NCBI GenBank assembly: GCA_030248225.1
Contig: JASANE010000138.1
Span: 62,001 to 126,000 of the forward strand
Direction: 5' to 3'
DNA: 64,000 nucleotides
DNA from: Trileptium ribeirensis
Taxonomy: Eukaryota; Nematoda; Enoplea; Enoplida; Thoracostomopsidae
The position numbers and the translations under genes are program-made. Shown one piece after another: positions 12,271 to 23,109 of the stretch. Below the pieces are notes generated by a model. That model was not told where the DNA came from. It made no database searches and saw nothing but the letters and a program-made list of their open reading frames with translations. Positions within the stretch are counted from its first letter, which is position 1. Every line of letters begins with the position of its first letter.

Positions 12271-14331
12271 ATAAGACATAATATTTGTTCTTTACATACG
12301 TTGTAATAACGGTGACGCAGCTGCATGGCGGAACTTCCTAACACCATGCCCATACGACCCCAGCTATCATAACCTCAAGGGTGGACCCTAAGTATTGCAA
12401 TTTAGCCACTGTTTCTGGTCAGACCCAAGAAGCTATGGAGCTTAGCAGGCCGCAGGGGCGCTTCACGAGGTGTCTTCGGACCCCGCCCGATCGGTTGCGC
12501 ACGTGTCTAGCATTTGGGTATGATTACTGAGGTACCACAGGGAGGTTGACACCGAAACCTGCTCGCAGGTCATAATGTTAAACCGATATTCCCTATAGTA
12601 ATCTTAAGGAAGTTTAAGATTTTACAGCGAAATTCGCAGTAAAATGCATGATAATTTTGGTTTTACAAGATAAATTTTGAGTTCCACTTAGTTTATCCCT
12701 GGTCGAACACTTTATTCGGTGTAGCCTATCTGCCCCCACAGGGTCCCGACATGCCCTGAAACGTTTAACGTCGGACTATCTATTTTGTACCATGATAACT
12801 TAACCATGTGATTAGTGGGTGGTAAAGTTGTCCTAATAAATTTCCTCTCTGGCGGGAGTGTAACTGATGCACAAGCGAGTTTGGTATATATAGTTTGGTG
12901 GACCATTCTCGCACTGATTACATTACTCTTGCGTAGAACTACGGGTGGCGAACCACACGTGTCAGGGCTTGGAATATTCCCTCCGTCAAGCCGTGGCACG
13001 CGGGGTTGGCTCGTCCATTTGGACGCACTTATTACGCTGAGAGATAACTAACACGGGACAAGTCGCTTGATGTTCAAGATTTTATTCATAACATACATTA
13101 CAATGTGGAGTCGTATACGGGCAGTTAGAGGATCGTTTAAGCCAACAACGATTTACACGGTCGTACCCGTTCATTCCATTGTCTATGTCCACACACAGGG
13201 AGCGGGGCGGTGCATGCGAAGGCGTTCCCGGAAATGCCGGGCCAAAATCTACCCGAGACGCCCAATGCGGAACGTTAACTAAGTCAGCTGCAGCTCGGGT
13301 TATGCGTTCTGGCGTGCTCCGGAATTCGCTCTTAATAACGCGCGGCGTTATACGCAGTTAGAAGACCGTGCGGGATTGGGGGAGGCTTCAGTGTCATCGA
13401 GTGGCTTCCATAGAGAAGGGGCATGATTCGGGGTACGAGGATGAACATAGTTATACAGTGTAGGTTAATGCATGATTACATTACTAAAACTGACTATGGT
13501 ACAGGGCATTACGCAGTCATGGATAAACAATTAACTTTAAGGCCAGCAATCGGGTATTAACAATCGTTGCACTACAAGCGAGGTACCAATATACTAGTCA
13601 GACACAAAAACTCCGTCCGGCGTGCCTTCCTTGCTCATTAAATCCTGACTGACATCCTTATCGAGTCTCCCACAACGTTTCGCCTTTATGTCGGGTTAGG
13701 TGCTAATTGGTTTAGTCTCAGCATCTCCAGCAGTTCAAACGGAAGCTCGGTTGTCCCGAGTCCTCGAAGTTCATTTATGGTTAGCTTACAACGGCGGGGT
13801 TGATTTTGGTGGTGGAGTAATAGATGAACTACGTAATATTTATCGGGGACGTCGTTTTTGATCACGTTAATGGGTCGCCCTTAGTCATTTTTCGACGGTC
13901 CTAATAACAGCGGGCCCAGGCAATTGCCATCTTCAACGATCTGCCAGGCGATCACTGTCGTTGTTCTAGCCGTTTCAAGCGGGTGATCGCGCCTATTCTA
14001 CATTCGGGACAAGTTATCACTCTGGTGTGCGTTTAGTGTCGAAGCATAGGGCACAGGGTGCTCTAGGAGTCCGGTTCCTATTTCGACCAGGCGGTGGTTC
14101 CTTTGATACGGCAGCCCGGGCCTGCCGATTTGTTTCAGGCGATTCTTTTGGGCGGGGACACGGGGCGTTTCGCCCTCGGACGCGTCCGCGTCCCTTCCGG
14201 GTCGGTGTTTCCTTGTTTGTTTCCTTCGCTCTTTTCTTGTGTCTCTTCTGTCGTTCTGTCCTTCTTCTCTATCCTCTCTCTATCGCTTATCCTAATATCT
14301 TAGTGCACTGTACACGTCGAAATTGTAGTGT

Positions 14332-14363
14332 CTCGACTGCACTATCGAAATTGTGCAGTCGAG
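14332..14363. repeat. Hairpin, 10-bp perfect stem
   Basis: CTCGACTGCA and TGCAGTCGAG are exact reverse complements separated by 12 bases. The sequence lies about 30 bases upstream of the tRNA-like segment. Confidence 0.75.
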
Positions 14364-14394
14364 TTATTTCTAAAATTTTACTGAATGTTGTCAG

Positions 14395-14470
14395 ACCTCG
14401 GTGGTCGAGTGGTTAATACCGAAATTTCTGCAGCGGGCTTAATTTCCCCGTGCAGGATCGAAACTTAAAA
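14395..14470 (+). pseudogene. tRNA-like (Ser/Leu type) segment, probably SINE head or pseudogene
   Basis: TGGTCGAGTGGTTA (14,402-14,415) matches the tRNA A box and GGATCGAAAC (14,454-14,463) is close to the B box. The sequence between them is long enough for a type II variable arm, as in Ser or Leu tRNAs. The acceptor stem does not pair and the T stem is poor, so it is not a working tRNA. It is either an old pseudogene or the tRNA-derived promoter of a SINE. Confidence 0.45.
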
Positions 14471-16929
14471 CGGGAAAATGAAAAAGGAGAGAGAGAGAAA
14501 CGGCAAAAATCCAAGTAAAGGCATACATAGTACATAGCCTAACGGGCAACCAGCGATGGAATAGAAAAAGACCTAAACACAGCGATCAAGTCGCTCCAAG
14601 AAGCAAAAGGGGTTTTGCACTTACTCGGTTTGGGGTCAAAACGATTCGCGAGAGGTCGCGATTTGGTCTCTTATTTAAGTTAGGACATTGCGATTTTATT
14701 TTTAGCACGGGGGTACCGTAGCGTACCTCCAAAGAGTTAACGGTAACCGGGAGCGGCGACCCATTAGGTCGTCCGTTCATTTTCGTGGAGAGTGATTTTC
14801 CTCGATAGTACTACCGAGCTTAACCACGTACGTGTGCTAGTGTGAACCTTGGTGATTTTTAATAGTTTGGCTAGAGTGTTTTCAGGAGAGAGTAATTTAT
14901 CGCGTAGATTTACCAGGCTACGGACAAGCGGTGTTGTACGGGGCGGTCGGGATCTCGACCAGTCTAGTCCACTCTACGCGAGGCTCTTTCAACCTTTAGG
15001 AGTGCCCAAAACGCTCGTTCTCACAAATTAAGAGTGAACCGCAGATCCGTCAATGATAAGTAAAACGTTGTTCCTTGCGGAGTGCCAATACCTTATGCTC
15101 AAGCAAAAATCACTTAGAATTTGCTTAGTCTTTTATATTCCCCAAATTTTCTTAACTCAAACTGATAAACGAAATTTTTGGGGCTTCCTAAAGCCCGACG
15201 GAGACTAGTCCTCCGTCCCTAACTGCGAGATCAGTCCGAGCTCAAGCAGCGGCATGAGCATCGAACGGTCCACTAAGCTATAAATTTTATAAATCGTAAT
15301 CGTAATCATGAACAAGTAAACCTGTCCCTATCAATCGTTGAGAAATTTTACCGTGGTCAGCTCAGGGAAAATTCGACTACCCTAACTCAAAAGTAACAGA
15401 TCATGTAAAGCGTGGACGAGAAGCGTCCGTTTTTGATTAGCCTTACCTATGACCACGGGGAATCAGCATGACTTCGACTATGGTGCCTACAATTTATCAC
15501 CTTCCGTGCAATCGCTCAAGGTACCTGAAACAGAACTCGACAAGAGGAGGTTTGGCAACGAATGTGCGAAAGCCTAGCATGTCAGCGCGGGTAACAGGGA
15601 CGTCCAGCAACTGACGTCAAGTCAACCTAAAATGCGCTTCAGTTACCAAAGTCCCTATGAATGGTCTGTCACATTTACGGCCGGGGAAAATAACCCCCAT
15701 ACTCTCGGTTCTCCTCCTGACTTACAGCCTTTGATGCGGGACAGCAATCGCTAGTCCCTTTCCGCGAGACGAAAGATGTCTGCGCGGGTCCTCCAGTCGT
15801 CGAATCCCATTCCAAACGAAAAACCAGAGCACGAGAAAGTAAAACTAAAATAAAGTCACATGTCGAAAAATAAGCTTCGGAGCCGGTCAGTAGAGTCGAC
15901 TGAACGCCGCGCTGCCGAAGTCGAACTGATTCCAAGAGACGACGCGGTAGTCGTCGCCTCAAAATTTTCAGCTATGTTGAAGGATAGCGATTTTGTCGCC
16001 ATCCAATCTGTGATGATCTTCTGACGCCCACTTTTTCGAGTTCAAACCCGGGCGCCTAATCGAAAAATTCCCAAGATTTTATTTTTGACAGCTATCGTAA
16101 ACCCGGGGTCCCCTTTAGAGAGAGTCGGCTTCGATCGAAATCGCCGACATCAAATTTGAACCCACCGAATACTCGGAGGTAGACCATCTGTGAATTTTAG
16201 CCCAAATTCCAACGAGATCTTGAACCTCGTCCATCTTTACCTTTAAATTTGTGTCAAAAATAGATCTGAAGATCATTACTCAGATCTCTCAAATCTCTTA
16301 CCTAATCCTAAATCGTCCGTTATCCCTCCAACTGTTCTACAAAATGGTTGGATCACCCGTCAAATTTAAAATTTTGAATCTTCTTCTCCACACGAGATAC
16401 TTGGAGTAAGCTGGAAATCTGTCCTCATTTTAGGACAGATTGGTCTTCTTGTCCTCATTCATCAAATTCCCACCAGCTAACTCGTCGATTTAAGGTTAAA
16501 TTTCTGCTATTTAGCGAGTTAGCTTCGCCATCCATCACCTATTTAAGCTTATTAAGAGTCCATCTGGGGCCAAATTTTACTACCAAAGTCATTTATAAAC
16601 GTGCAAACATTGCATGTTTACATGTCGGCTTATAAGATAAAGCCAAACATTCCTGACTGACAGCTTTTCGAATATTCCGGCAGGGCGTCTTTAGGGGAAC
16701 GTATGGCGGGAATGAGCTCCTTTTTTGCTTCGAGGCGCAGCACATTCCCATGTACCCTTTGATCTATCGGGGGTCCTATTTAGGAACTCCAGGGGCCCAC
16801 GGGAGGGCCCTAAACATGCCCCCGTCCTTCCTAATCGTCCTTGTCCAGTCCGTCCGTAAAACTTACAAATTTAGTGTCGTTTTGTACGTCTTGTCTCTGT
16901 ATGTCCTGTTTTTTGTCATGTCCTCGTAC

Positions 16930-17190
16930 ATAGAGTTCATTTATATATATATATATATAAATATCACTATATACATACACACATATATATATATAATACA
17001 CATGAACACATAAACACACACTACACATGAGACACGCTGGCGACCTGAGCGACAGAAAGGTCGCTCAAGTTCACACCAGAAACACGCAGAACAACAACAA
17101 CTACACAGCAACCACAACAACAACAACAAATACAACACAGCCACGACGACAACGACAACCGACCAAAGAAGTCGGTTAGAGAGAGAGAAA
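16930..17190. repeat. Microsatellite cluster (TA/CA, CAA, GA)
   Basis: Alternating TA and ACAC runs lie at about 16,938-17,030, CAACAACAA-type runs at about 17,090-17,150, and a GAGAGAGA run at about 17,178-17,188. Hydrophobic reading frames here are artefacts of the repeats. Confidence 0.8.
17041..17072. repeat. Hairpin GAGCGAC/GTCGCTC
   Basis: GAGCGAC, a six-base loop AGAAAG and GTCGCTC form a perfect 7-bp stem. Confidence 0.6.
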
Positions 17191-17854
17191 AAGGAAAAGA
17201 AATATAACATAATTATATATCCGTATATGCCTAGTTCATGTCCACTCGGAACCATGGTCACCAGCCAAACCTAGCGTAAGTAATGACTGTTAGTTGAACG
17301 TTCACCTGTTTGTCCCCAAGATATCTCGTGAAATCCACCAGCGATTTGTGATGTTTTGAGCTCGATCGAAAGCCCTAAAAATTCTCTACCGAAAAGTACT
17401 CGGGGCATTTTCGATAAATCTGAACCGTTGGACGGTTACGGGCCGACAAACAGGCCCGAGGTCCGTTGTTTCCGAATGATCGGAAACTACCGTAACCCAT
17501 CTGTTTCGGCTTACTTACGCGACCATTGCGCCCAGTAAAGCTTAAACCAGGAAAATTGATAGTCTTGATTTTGATCACTTCCCAACCCCTCAAATTGTCA
17601 AAGGCCTCCTATTCCCGGACGGTCTAAATTTCGAAGTTTTGTGTGTGTTGCAGCTGGCGGTCGAGTTCCGAAGGCATTCTCAGAACCTACGGCAGCACCT
17701 ACTTTTCGGTCCGAATCAAACTCCGGCCAGGTTACACTTTCACCTTATACCACACAGTTCCGTCTATCCGGTTCCGGGAAAATCCAAGACAAAAATAATA
17801 CATGCAGTGATAACGCATACAGAAAAACAATGGGTTAGAGCAAACAAAATAGGC

Positions 17855-17945
17855 AATGAAGTTTAATAAGCAAGGTTACAAAATAGGCCATAAATGTTAA
17901 TAAGCAAGGTTAACAAGCAGGATAATAGGGTTAACAAACCATGGC
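17855..17945 (+). repeat. Short tandem repeat of AATAAGCAAGGTTA type
   Basis: Variants of TTAATAAGCAAGGTTA alternate with ACAAAATAGGC(C/A)A over about 90 bp. The array sits at the right junction between the GC-richer block and AT-rich piggyBac sequence. Confidence 0.65.
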
Positions 17946-18135
17946 ACCCTGCACCACACATGAAAATCTTGTTCCTGTGAATCTTGTCTGTTCGGTTTGA
18001 GGTGCGCTTAAACAATTTTACCGTCAAAATCTTGCACAAGACACGTAACGGGCCTGTTACACGTTATTATTACAAATTATTCATTATTCTGCATAGTTTG
18101 GAAGAACAGTGTGCCTATTTTACCGAGATTTAGCT

Positions 18136-18210
18136 TGGGTCACATGACCCATTTCGCAGTAGACTTCAAACAATGAAATTCTATTGCGGGGGTGGGTCAC
18201 ATATGACCCA
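18136..18210. repeat. Right subterminal TGGGTCACATATGACCCA palindromes
   Basis: TGGGTCACATGACCCA (18,136-18,151) and TGGGTCACATATGACCCA (18,193-18,210) are perfect palindromes matching the three at the left end of the piggyBac relic. Confidence 0.75.
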
Positions 18211-18376
18211 TGTCTATGTGAGGACATAGCTACCCAACTAAACACATTTTTAATTTTCCATGTATATTCTTGTGATGCGGACATGATGTACGTAACATAA
18301 AAATCAATAACTAGTTTTGCTTAAAAAAGTAAATTTTTTTCAAATTCAATTTGAATCTCCGCACGCAATGGGTTAA

Positions 18377-19090
18377 GGACATTCTTGATGTATATACATA
18401 TTTTGCGTTCTTCAACGAGGAGGATGATATGCTCCGTAGTGTTTTTGCCATTAAGGGCTCCGTGGCAGTGCCTGTGCACTTAGTTGCTGACAATATCAAG
18501 CCTGTGTATATTTGTACACGGGGTCCACGTCGCGGATGTTTCCCAGCGTGATAAAGTTGGAGGGGACCTTGTTATTAGGAATTAATTTCTGGTATGCATT
18601 GTCCTACAGTGCGTCCCCTTCTGCCATTAACGGTTGGCGGTCGCTTGCTCGGTGTACCCACCGTCCAAGTGTCTGAAAACATTAAATTGGTATTTTGTGC
18701 TACGCATCCAAACCGTTAAGAAAAAATGTTATTGAACGTTACTTCAGGAACATTGGTGATCGATTTATGTCTTTTTAGGCTGGAAAATTGTTCTTTTACC
18801 GTCGGACGGGAATTCCACCGTTTAGTGTTTTGAAATTTGCATGTCAGATATGGTAGTAGTAAATTACACACATTATTGATAAAAAAGTGTGTTACGGTGG
18901 CGGAAAGTGCAAGTTGCCACGTTGTGGCACGAGTTTGTGGGCAACTAGGTGCATTGTTGAAGGTTGCGGGGGCGCATCTTATGTTTGCTCATGCGATATG
19001 CGGTCCAAGGTGTTTCCGATCGGTTTCGTCCTATAGGGTGTTGCATCTATGTGCACCCGAGAAAGTGTTTAGAGACTGCTTGAAGTTGTG
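18377..19090. other. Stretch with no firm feature
   Basis: The first 170 bases have a readable plus frame (ending in a stop at 18,549-18,551) encoding DILDVYTYFAFFNEEDDMLR and more, with near-coding composition, but there is no start independent of the transposon end, no exon boundary and no recognised family. Nothing else stands out. Confidence 0.35.
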
Positions 19091-19094
19091 AAAC

Positions 19095-19325
19095 TGGGAA
19101 ATGTTGGGAGACGGTAAAGTGTTTGGAAAAGTCATAATGTTGCGAGACAGAAAAATGCGTGAATCGGGAAACTAGAGATTAAAAGTTGCAAAATCGGGAA
19201 CGGGAAGCTCGGAAGACGGAAAAGTGTTGGGCATAAAGTTGGAAAACGGGATAGGGAATTGGGAAACGGGAAAATGTTTGGAAAAAACATGACACTTGGG
19301 AAACGGGAAAGTCTGAAAAATCGTG
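19095..19325 (+). repeat. Purine-rich degenerate GGGAAACGGGAAA repeat
   Basis: About 230 bases are strongly purine-biased on the plus strand and built from variants of GGGAAACGGGAAAATGTTTGG. The strand asymmetry is striking next to mixed-sequence flanks. Reading frames on the opposite strand (Pro/Phe/Ser-rich) are artefacts of it. Confidence 0.75.
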
Positions 19326-19651
19326 TAATAGGAACACTCGGGGGGGGAGAGGGTAACGTGTGGTACCCTGACATTGAGCGACCAGTATAATTTCTGGCAA
19401 GTACTGTACGTTATATGAGCATATAGTAGTGTACTGTTTACATTATGTTTAAGTACTAATGGGTGACAAACTGGTCGCTGGTGTTGCTTCAAAGATAAAG
19501 ACAGTACTGACAAGTTTGCATGTTTTCACAATTCCACAAATATATATGGCAGCTGTGGTGGTTATTCTCCACACGCTACGTTGCATAGACCAACAAATAT
19601 AGGAATGGTTGGTATGATATTTGGGTTCTTTTCCATTATCCTTTCCCCCAG

Positions 19652-20154
19652 CCAGCATTTGCCCAAAAATAGTCAGATTCGGAAAATTTTGGTATTTTGT
19701 GATCCTCGAAACCTCCGATGATCATTTCAATCAAAAATAGAATTTTTGAAATTTTAGATTTTTCGGGTCTCACGTGTCCCTTGGGAACCCAAAAAAATTG
19801 TTTTTCTTCAAAATTAGATTTTTTTACCCACCATTCGACGCGACCAATCGAATGGTGATATTTTTAACTGAATCCGGTAATCAAATCCTAAGTTATGGCC
19901 AAAAATTATCGGAGACTGGGAGGCTCAGCAACTGAACAGTTTTTGGGTTTTACAACATAAGTTTTACCGGATCCCATTAAACATAATACCATTAGGCCGC
20001 GTCGAATGGTGGGTAAAAATCCAATTTCCCTTGGACCCGAAAAAATCTAAAATATTAAAAATTCAATTTTTTGTTTGGAATGATCAGTGGAGGTCTCGAG
20101 GATCACAAAAATACCAAAATTTCCAGAATCTGATCATTTTTGGGCAAATGCGGG
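19652..20154. mobile_element. MITE or foldback element with long terminal inverted repeats
   Basis: The first ~190 bases (from CAGCATTTGCCCAAAAAT) reappear as a reverse complement in the last ~170 bases (ending ATTTTTGGGCAAATGCGGG). Landmark pairs include GTGATCCTCGA/TCGAGGATCAC, ATTTTTCGGGTC/GACCCGAAAAAAT and ACCCACCATTCGACGCG/CGCGTCGAATGGTGGGT. The arms are about 85% alike and flank roughly 130 unpaired bases. It has no coding capacity. The superfamily is unknown; the ends start CC(A/C)GCATTTGCCC. Confidence 0.85.
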
Positions 20155-20159
20155 CTTAG

Positions 20160-21035
20160 ATGGAATAATGAAAAAGAACAGATATTTATTTACTACCGTT
20201 GCACAATAAACTATGAGCGGCGATCAACACCACTACGTGAAACATGTAGGTGTGGTTGTTTAAATTTCGTAGACAGTGTAGTCGTCACCATTGTACATTT
20301 TATAAAATATTTAGTCACACTATTCATATGTCGCGTTGCTGTTGTCGCTATTATTACGCTAGTTGTGCAACTGGTCGCCCTATATGTACATTTTATGTGC
20401 ATTGGTACTGATTACGTGCACTGGTGCTGCACCCATTTTAATATGACCGCCTGGATTAGCGAGGCGCAAACGACTAAAAAGCTGACTTTGTACACATGTA
20501 TGCATGTCAGCGTTGTTCAAGCGCCTGTTTCTAACCACGAAAATAATGAATAGTGTGTACAATTCGATCTTAAAAACTTGGGGACGCATATTTCTTTTAT
20601 CCACTAATTTGACGATGCAAACGATATAACGGCGGTACTGTTTACTGCTGCACTTACAGGTTAATGCAAGGTTCATCGAGCTCCGTATTGTTGATGCGTT
20701 GATGTCTGCGGTGCTGAACTACCAAATTGTGACAGTTTTAAAGTCCATAATTTCCGCAAAGCGCTAGATGCTGGCCCGGTGACTGTTCTTGTTCTGTCTG
20801 TCGGTTGTTACTTCTATATTGCTTGAACGTGGTCATAACGTAATGACCAGAATTTTATATTGTTTCATTGTCAAGGTTTTCACATTTCAAATGCACTAAC
20901 TTTGTTGTTTCCTATTTCTTGTTCTGCTTGTCCAACAACCTTACTTCGCTTTTTCGTGACGACACTTGATATCTATGATGTCGAAGGATTTAGACACTTC
21001 CACAGGGATCTGAATTAAATGAATGTAGTAAATTG
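20160..21035. other. Stretch with no recognised feature
   Basis: A 137-codon plus frame runs to 20,553, but it starts at the edge of the MITE arm, is rich in Val/Thr/Cys/His without domain signatures and has a frame of similar length on the opposite strand, so I treat it as chance. Nothing else is seen. Confidence 0.4.
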
Positions 21036-21259
21036 TCTCCTCGCCAAGGGGAATTCTGAGTGTTGAAAACGCAATTTGAACATAGGTACACAGCTATTTT
21101 GAGCATCAACATACATAATGAGCTGAATATCAGCCATGACCCACAGTATGCAGCTACGTTGACGATGAAATGCTGTACAAGTAACAACCATGTAGATGGA
21201 GTGGTTGCGGAGATACTGCCGTTTCTGTATTTTCAGTCTTGTGGGTCTTTTGAAAACCC

Positions 21260-21469
21260 GTGTTGACCCATGCCTGCAGTGTACGTAACGACTACAGCGG
21301 CACACTAAAGAACAAAGTAAATGTATTATTCTACAAAATTATGCCAATTTTACAAAATTATGCCGTGTTGACCCAGCCCTGCAGTGTACGTAACGACTAC
21401 AGCGGCACACTAAAGAACAAAGTAAATGTATTATTCTACAAAATTATGCCAATTTTACAAAATTATGCC
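21260..21469 (+). repeat. Near-perfect 105-bp tandem duplication
   Basis: Unit 1 (21,260-21,364) and unit 2 (21,365-21,469) are identical except for two bases near the start (ACCCATGCC against ACCCAGCCC). The length is a multiple of three, so a frame crosses both units, but the surrounding repeat is non-coding. Confidence 0.95.
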
Positions 21470-21884
21470 CTTGTAGCTCGAGATGTTGCTGGGATATTTT
21501 CGTTTTCTTTCGTTCTGGGGCTCATAGGTCCATTGAAAACTCCATTTTGACCCGTCAAAGCGGCATAGTGACATCATAAGCCTAAGTGTAGCTACGTAGG
21601 GATGCGAAATAAAGCCAATAACACCCATATATCTTGTGCGTTTTCGTGCATATGAATTCATGAGCCCATTAACAACCCCATTTTGACAAAAATATGTAAC
21701 ATAAATAATGGCGATGTGTTATGTGCAGCTATGTAGAGGGTGAATTGCTCTGCAAAATGAGATCAATAACACACAATATTGCTCGAGCGGTTACGATAAA
21801 TCGCCGTTATCGAGTATTTTGGGTCTAACGGGCTCACTTAAAACTTCTTTTGACCCAGACGTTCAGCAAAGCATTATATATACA

Positions 21885-21940
21885 GTTTGTAGAGCTCTTT
21901 TATGCTTTTGTAGAGCTTTTATGCTCTTGTAGAGCTAAAT
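21885..21940 (+). repeat. Short TGTAGAGCTTTTATGCT tandem repeat
   Basis: Three imperfect copies of a TGTAGAGCT(C)TTTTATGCTT-type unit lie in a row inside family E copy 1. Confidence 0.6.
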
Positions 21941-22330
21941 CTAAGATATTTGCACCACTTGTCGAGATACAATCTATAACATGTTTTTACGGTAAAATCA
22001 TGCTAATTTTGCTAAGATATCTGCACCGCTTGTCCATGTCCAACTCATAACATGTTTTGCGGACCCCTCTTTTGACCCACCCCGAGTCAGGTCGGTCCAA
22101 TTTTAGAGCTGGAAGGAGTTAGAATCCGTTTTGGCAGATAACTAAAGTGCAAAAATAGAGCTTTAGTTTACAGTTGAGCTGTCATTTCAGTCAGTCCGAT
22201 CCCTTGAAGTTGAGTTATGCATATCACCCGGAAAGACTGAGATGAACACCGTTGTAATTTACCACTCTGACCAGTGAAAATTTTTAGCTACGCTCGTTCA
22301 ACGTAATACTCTCCGAGTCGAACAACTTCA

Positions 22331-22963
22331 GCTTACATCTCAGTGGTTTTATATCTTCGAACATTCGACGTCCCTTGCTTTAGTTGTTTTTTAACATTAT
22401 CCAATGTTATGGTTCCAGCTTTTACGCTGGGGAACGTACCAGGTGAGAATTCTGGAAAATGTTCTTAATTTACATAAGGAACCCAAATTAAGTTACTATA
22501 ATTCTCTGAAACATGTAAGACTTCTCCGGTTAGTAACGGTGTTTAATTATGAAATGACACACAATTGCCTTTATTTTTGAGATATTCATATAGTTAAGAT
22601 ACATAGGTTTGTGTAAGGAAGTAAATAAATGTATTCGTATAGTAAATTTCGATTGAAAAAATATTTTGTGGTCCGGAAGGCGATTCAACATTTTGAATAG
22701 ATTCAAATATATGTTGAAACCGTATCTTTAGGGTGTACAGACAAATTTAAGCATGTTAGCTGTCAGCTTATTCGAATTCATTTCACTGTGCTTGTATGTA
22801 TATTATATGCTAGTGTTTCTAGATTTTTATCCTACCGCGTACATTCCAAAAGTCAAATAATGTTTCCATGTGCCAAAATATTCTGCGCTTCATAAATACT
22901 TCGCATGTCTACACGTAGTAGCGACTTTAAAATACTATATCAAACTAACGCAATGATTTTATC
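22331..22963. other. Upstream region of the forkhead-like gene
   Basis: AT-rich DNA with no repeat or frame that I recognise. It would contain the promoter, but I see no clear TATA/initiator pair. Confidence 0.4.
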
Positions 22964-22997
22964 AGGAATAGCAGCAAATTAATCTAATCCAACCGGA
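22964..22997 (+). promoter_or_regulatory. Acceptor and 5' leader before the forkhead-like gene's start
   Basis: ATTTTATCAG ends at 22,965 and is followed by a 32-base leader with an in-frame TAA before the ATG at 22,998, which fixes that ATG as the first usable start. The acceptor means either a 5' non-coding exon upstream or, if this is a nematode, a spliced-leader trans-splice site. Confidence 0.5.
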
Positions 22998-23109
22998 ATG
23001 GCTCAAATGGACTATGATAACGACGACGACTTATGCGATTTGTCTTGGCTAACTGGGTTCTCCGCTCGACAAATTTGGCCTAGCAACAGCGTTGTGCCGC
23101 GTTACGAAG
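22998..23109 (+). CDS. Forkhead-like gene, exon 1
   Basis: 37 codons plus one base, from ATG to donor GAAG|GTAGCC. It encodes the acidic MDYDNDDD segment and the DLSWLTGF motif. An in-frame stop lies upstream of the ATG. Confidence 0.75.

Larger units (their letters stand above)
12310..17890. other. GC-richer foreign block inside the piggyBac relic
   Basis: Composition changes abruptly after the transposase end. Sampled lines are 47-65% GC against roughly 35% in the flanks, returning to AT-rich at about 17,900. No long open frame, transposase, polymerase or terminal repeat is recognisable on either strand. The block contains a tRNA-like A/B-box pair (14,395-14,470), several hairpins and microsatellites at 16,930-17,190. 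The interior of 12,680-14,010 looks almost random in base order. It could be a large non-autonomous element, transferred DNA or an assembly join; the sequence alone does not decide. Confidence 0.6.
10419..18372 (+). mobile_element. piggyBac-like DNA transposon, decayed, with a foreign insert
   Basis: The left end begins CCCTTTGCCTGCGCG and the right end, read inward on the minus strand, begins CCCATTGCGTGCGGA; both start with CCC as piggyBac ends do. The right end is followed by TTAA (18,373-18,376), the piggyBac target, and the left is preceded by TTGA, one base away from TTAA. Near both ends lie palindromic TGGGTCACATATGACCCA-type repeats. A broken piggyBac transposase lies at 10,737-12,270. 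The element would be about 2.4 kb without the GC-richer DNA at about 12,310-17,890, a normal piggyBac size. Confidence 0.75.
21040..22330 (+). repeat. Interspersed repeat family E, copy 1 (longest)
   Basis: It shares colinear blocks with 25,240-25,625 plus 29,645-29,765 and with 41,015-41,935. These include GAGC-CAACTTAAAATGAGCC-like, GTGGTTGCGGAGATA(C/T)TGCCGTT, TTTTGGGTC, ACCCCATTTTGACCCA, GTCGAGATACAAT-ATAAC, TTGAGTTATGC and, at the end, AGCT(A)CG-CTCGTT plus CTCTC-GA. Internally it repeats a TTTGACCCA...CATAGCTCGAGCG unit of about 200 bp several times. It has no coding capacity. Confidence 0.75.

Noticed and set aside
14395..14470. Functional tRNA gene
   Set aside because: A and B boxes are present, but the acceptor and T stems do not pair.
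15675..15962. 95-codon minus frame, Arg/Leu-rich
   Set aside because: It lies in the GC-richer block, where chance open frames are expected; no motif, no exon boundary.
16750..17261. Hydrophobic frames on both strands
   Set aside because: Produced by TA/CA and CAA microsatellites.
19132..19513. Pro/Phe/Ser-rich minus frames up to 113 codons
   Set aside because: Antisense of the purine-rich GGGAAACGGGAAA repeat.
20140..20553. 137-codon plus frame
   Set aside because: Starts in the MITE arm, no domain signature, and similar-length frames exist on the other strand.
21260..21550. 96-codon frame with an internal 35-residue repeat
   Set aside because: Consequence of the 105-bp duplication inside a non-coding repeat family.
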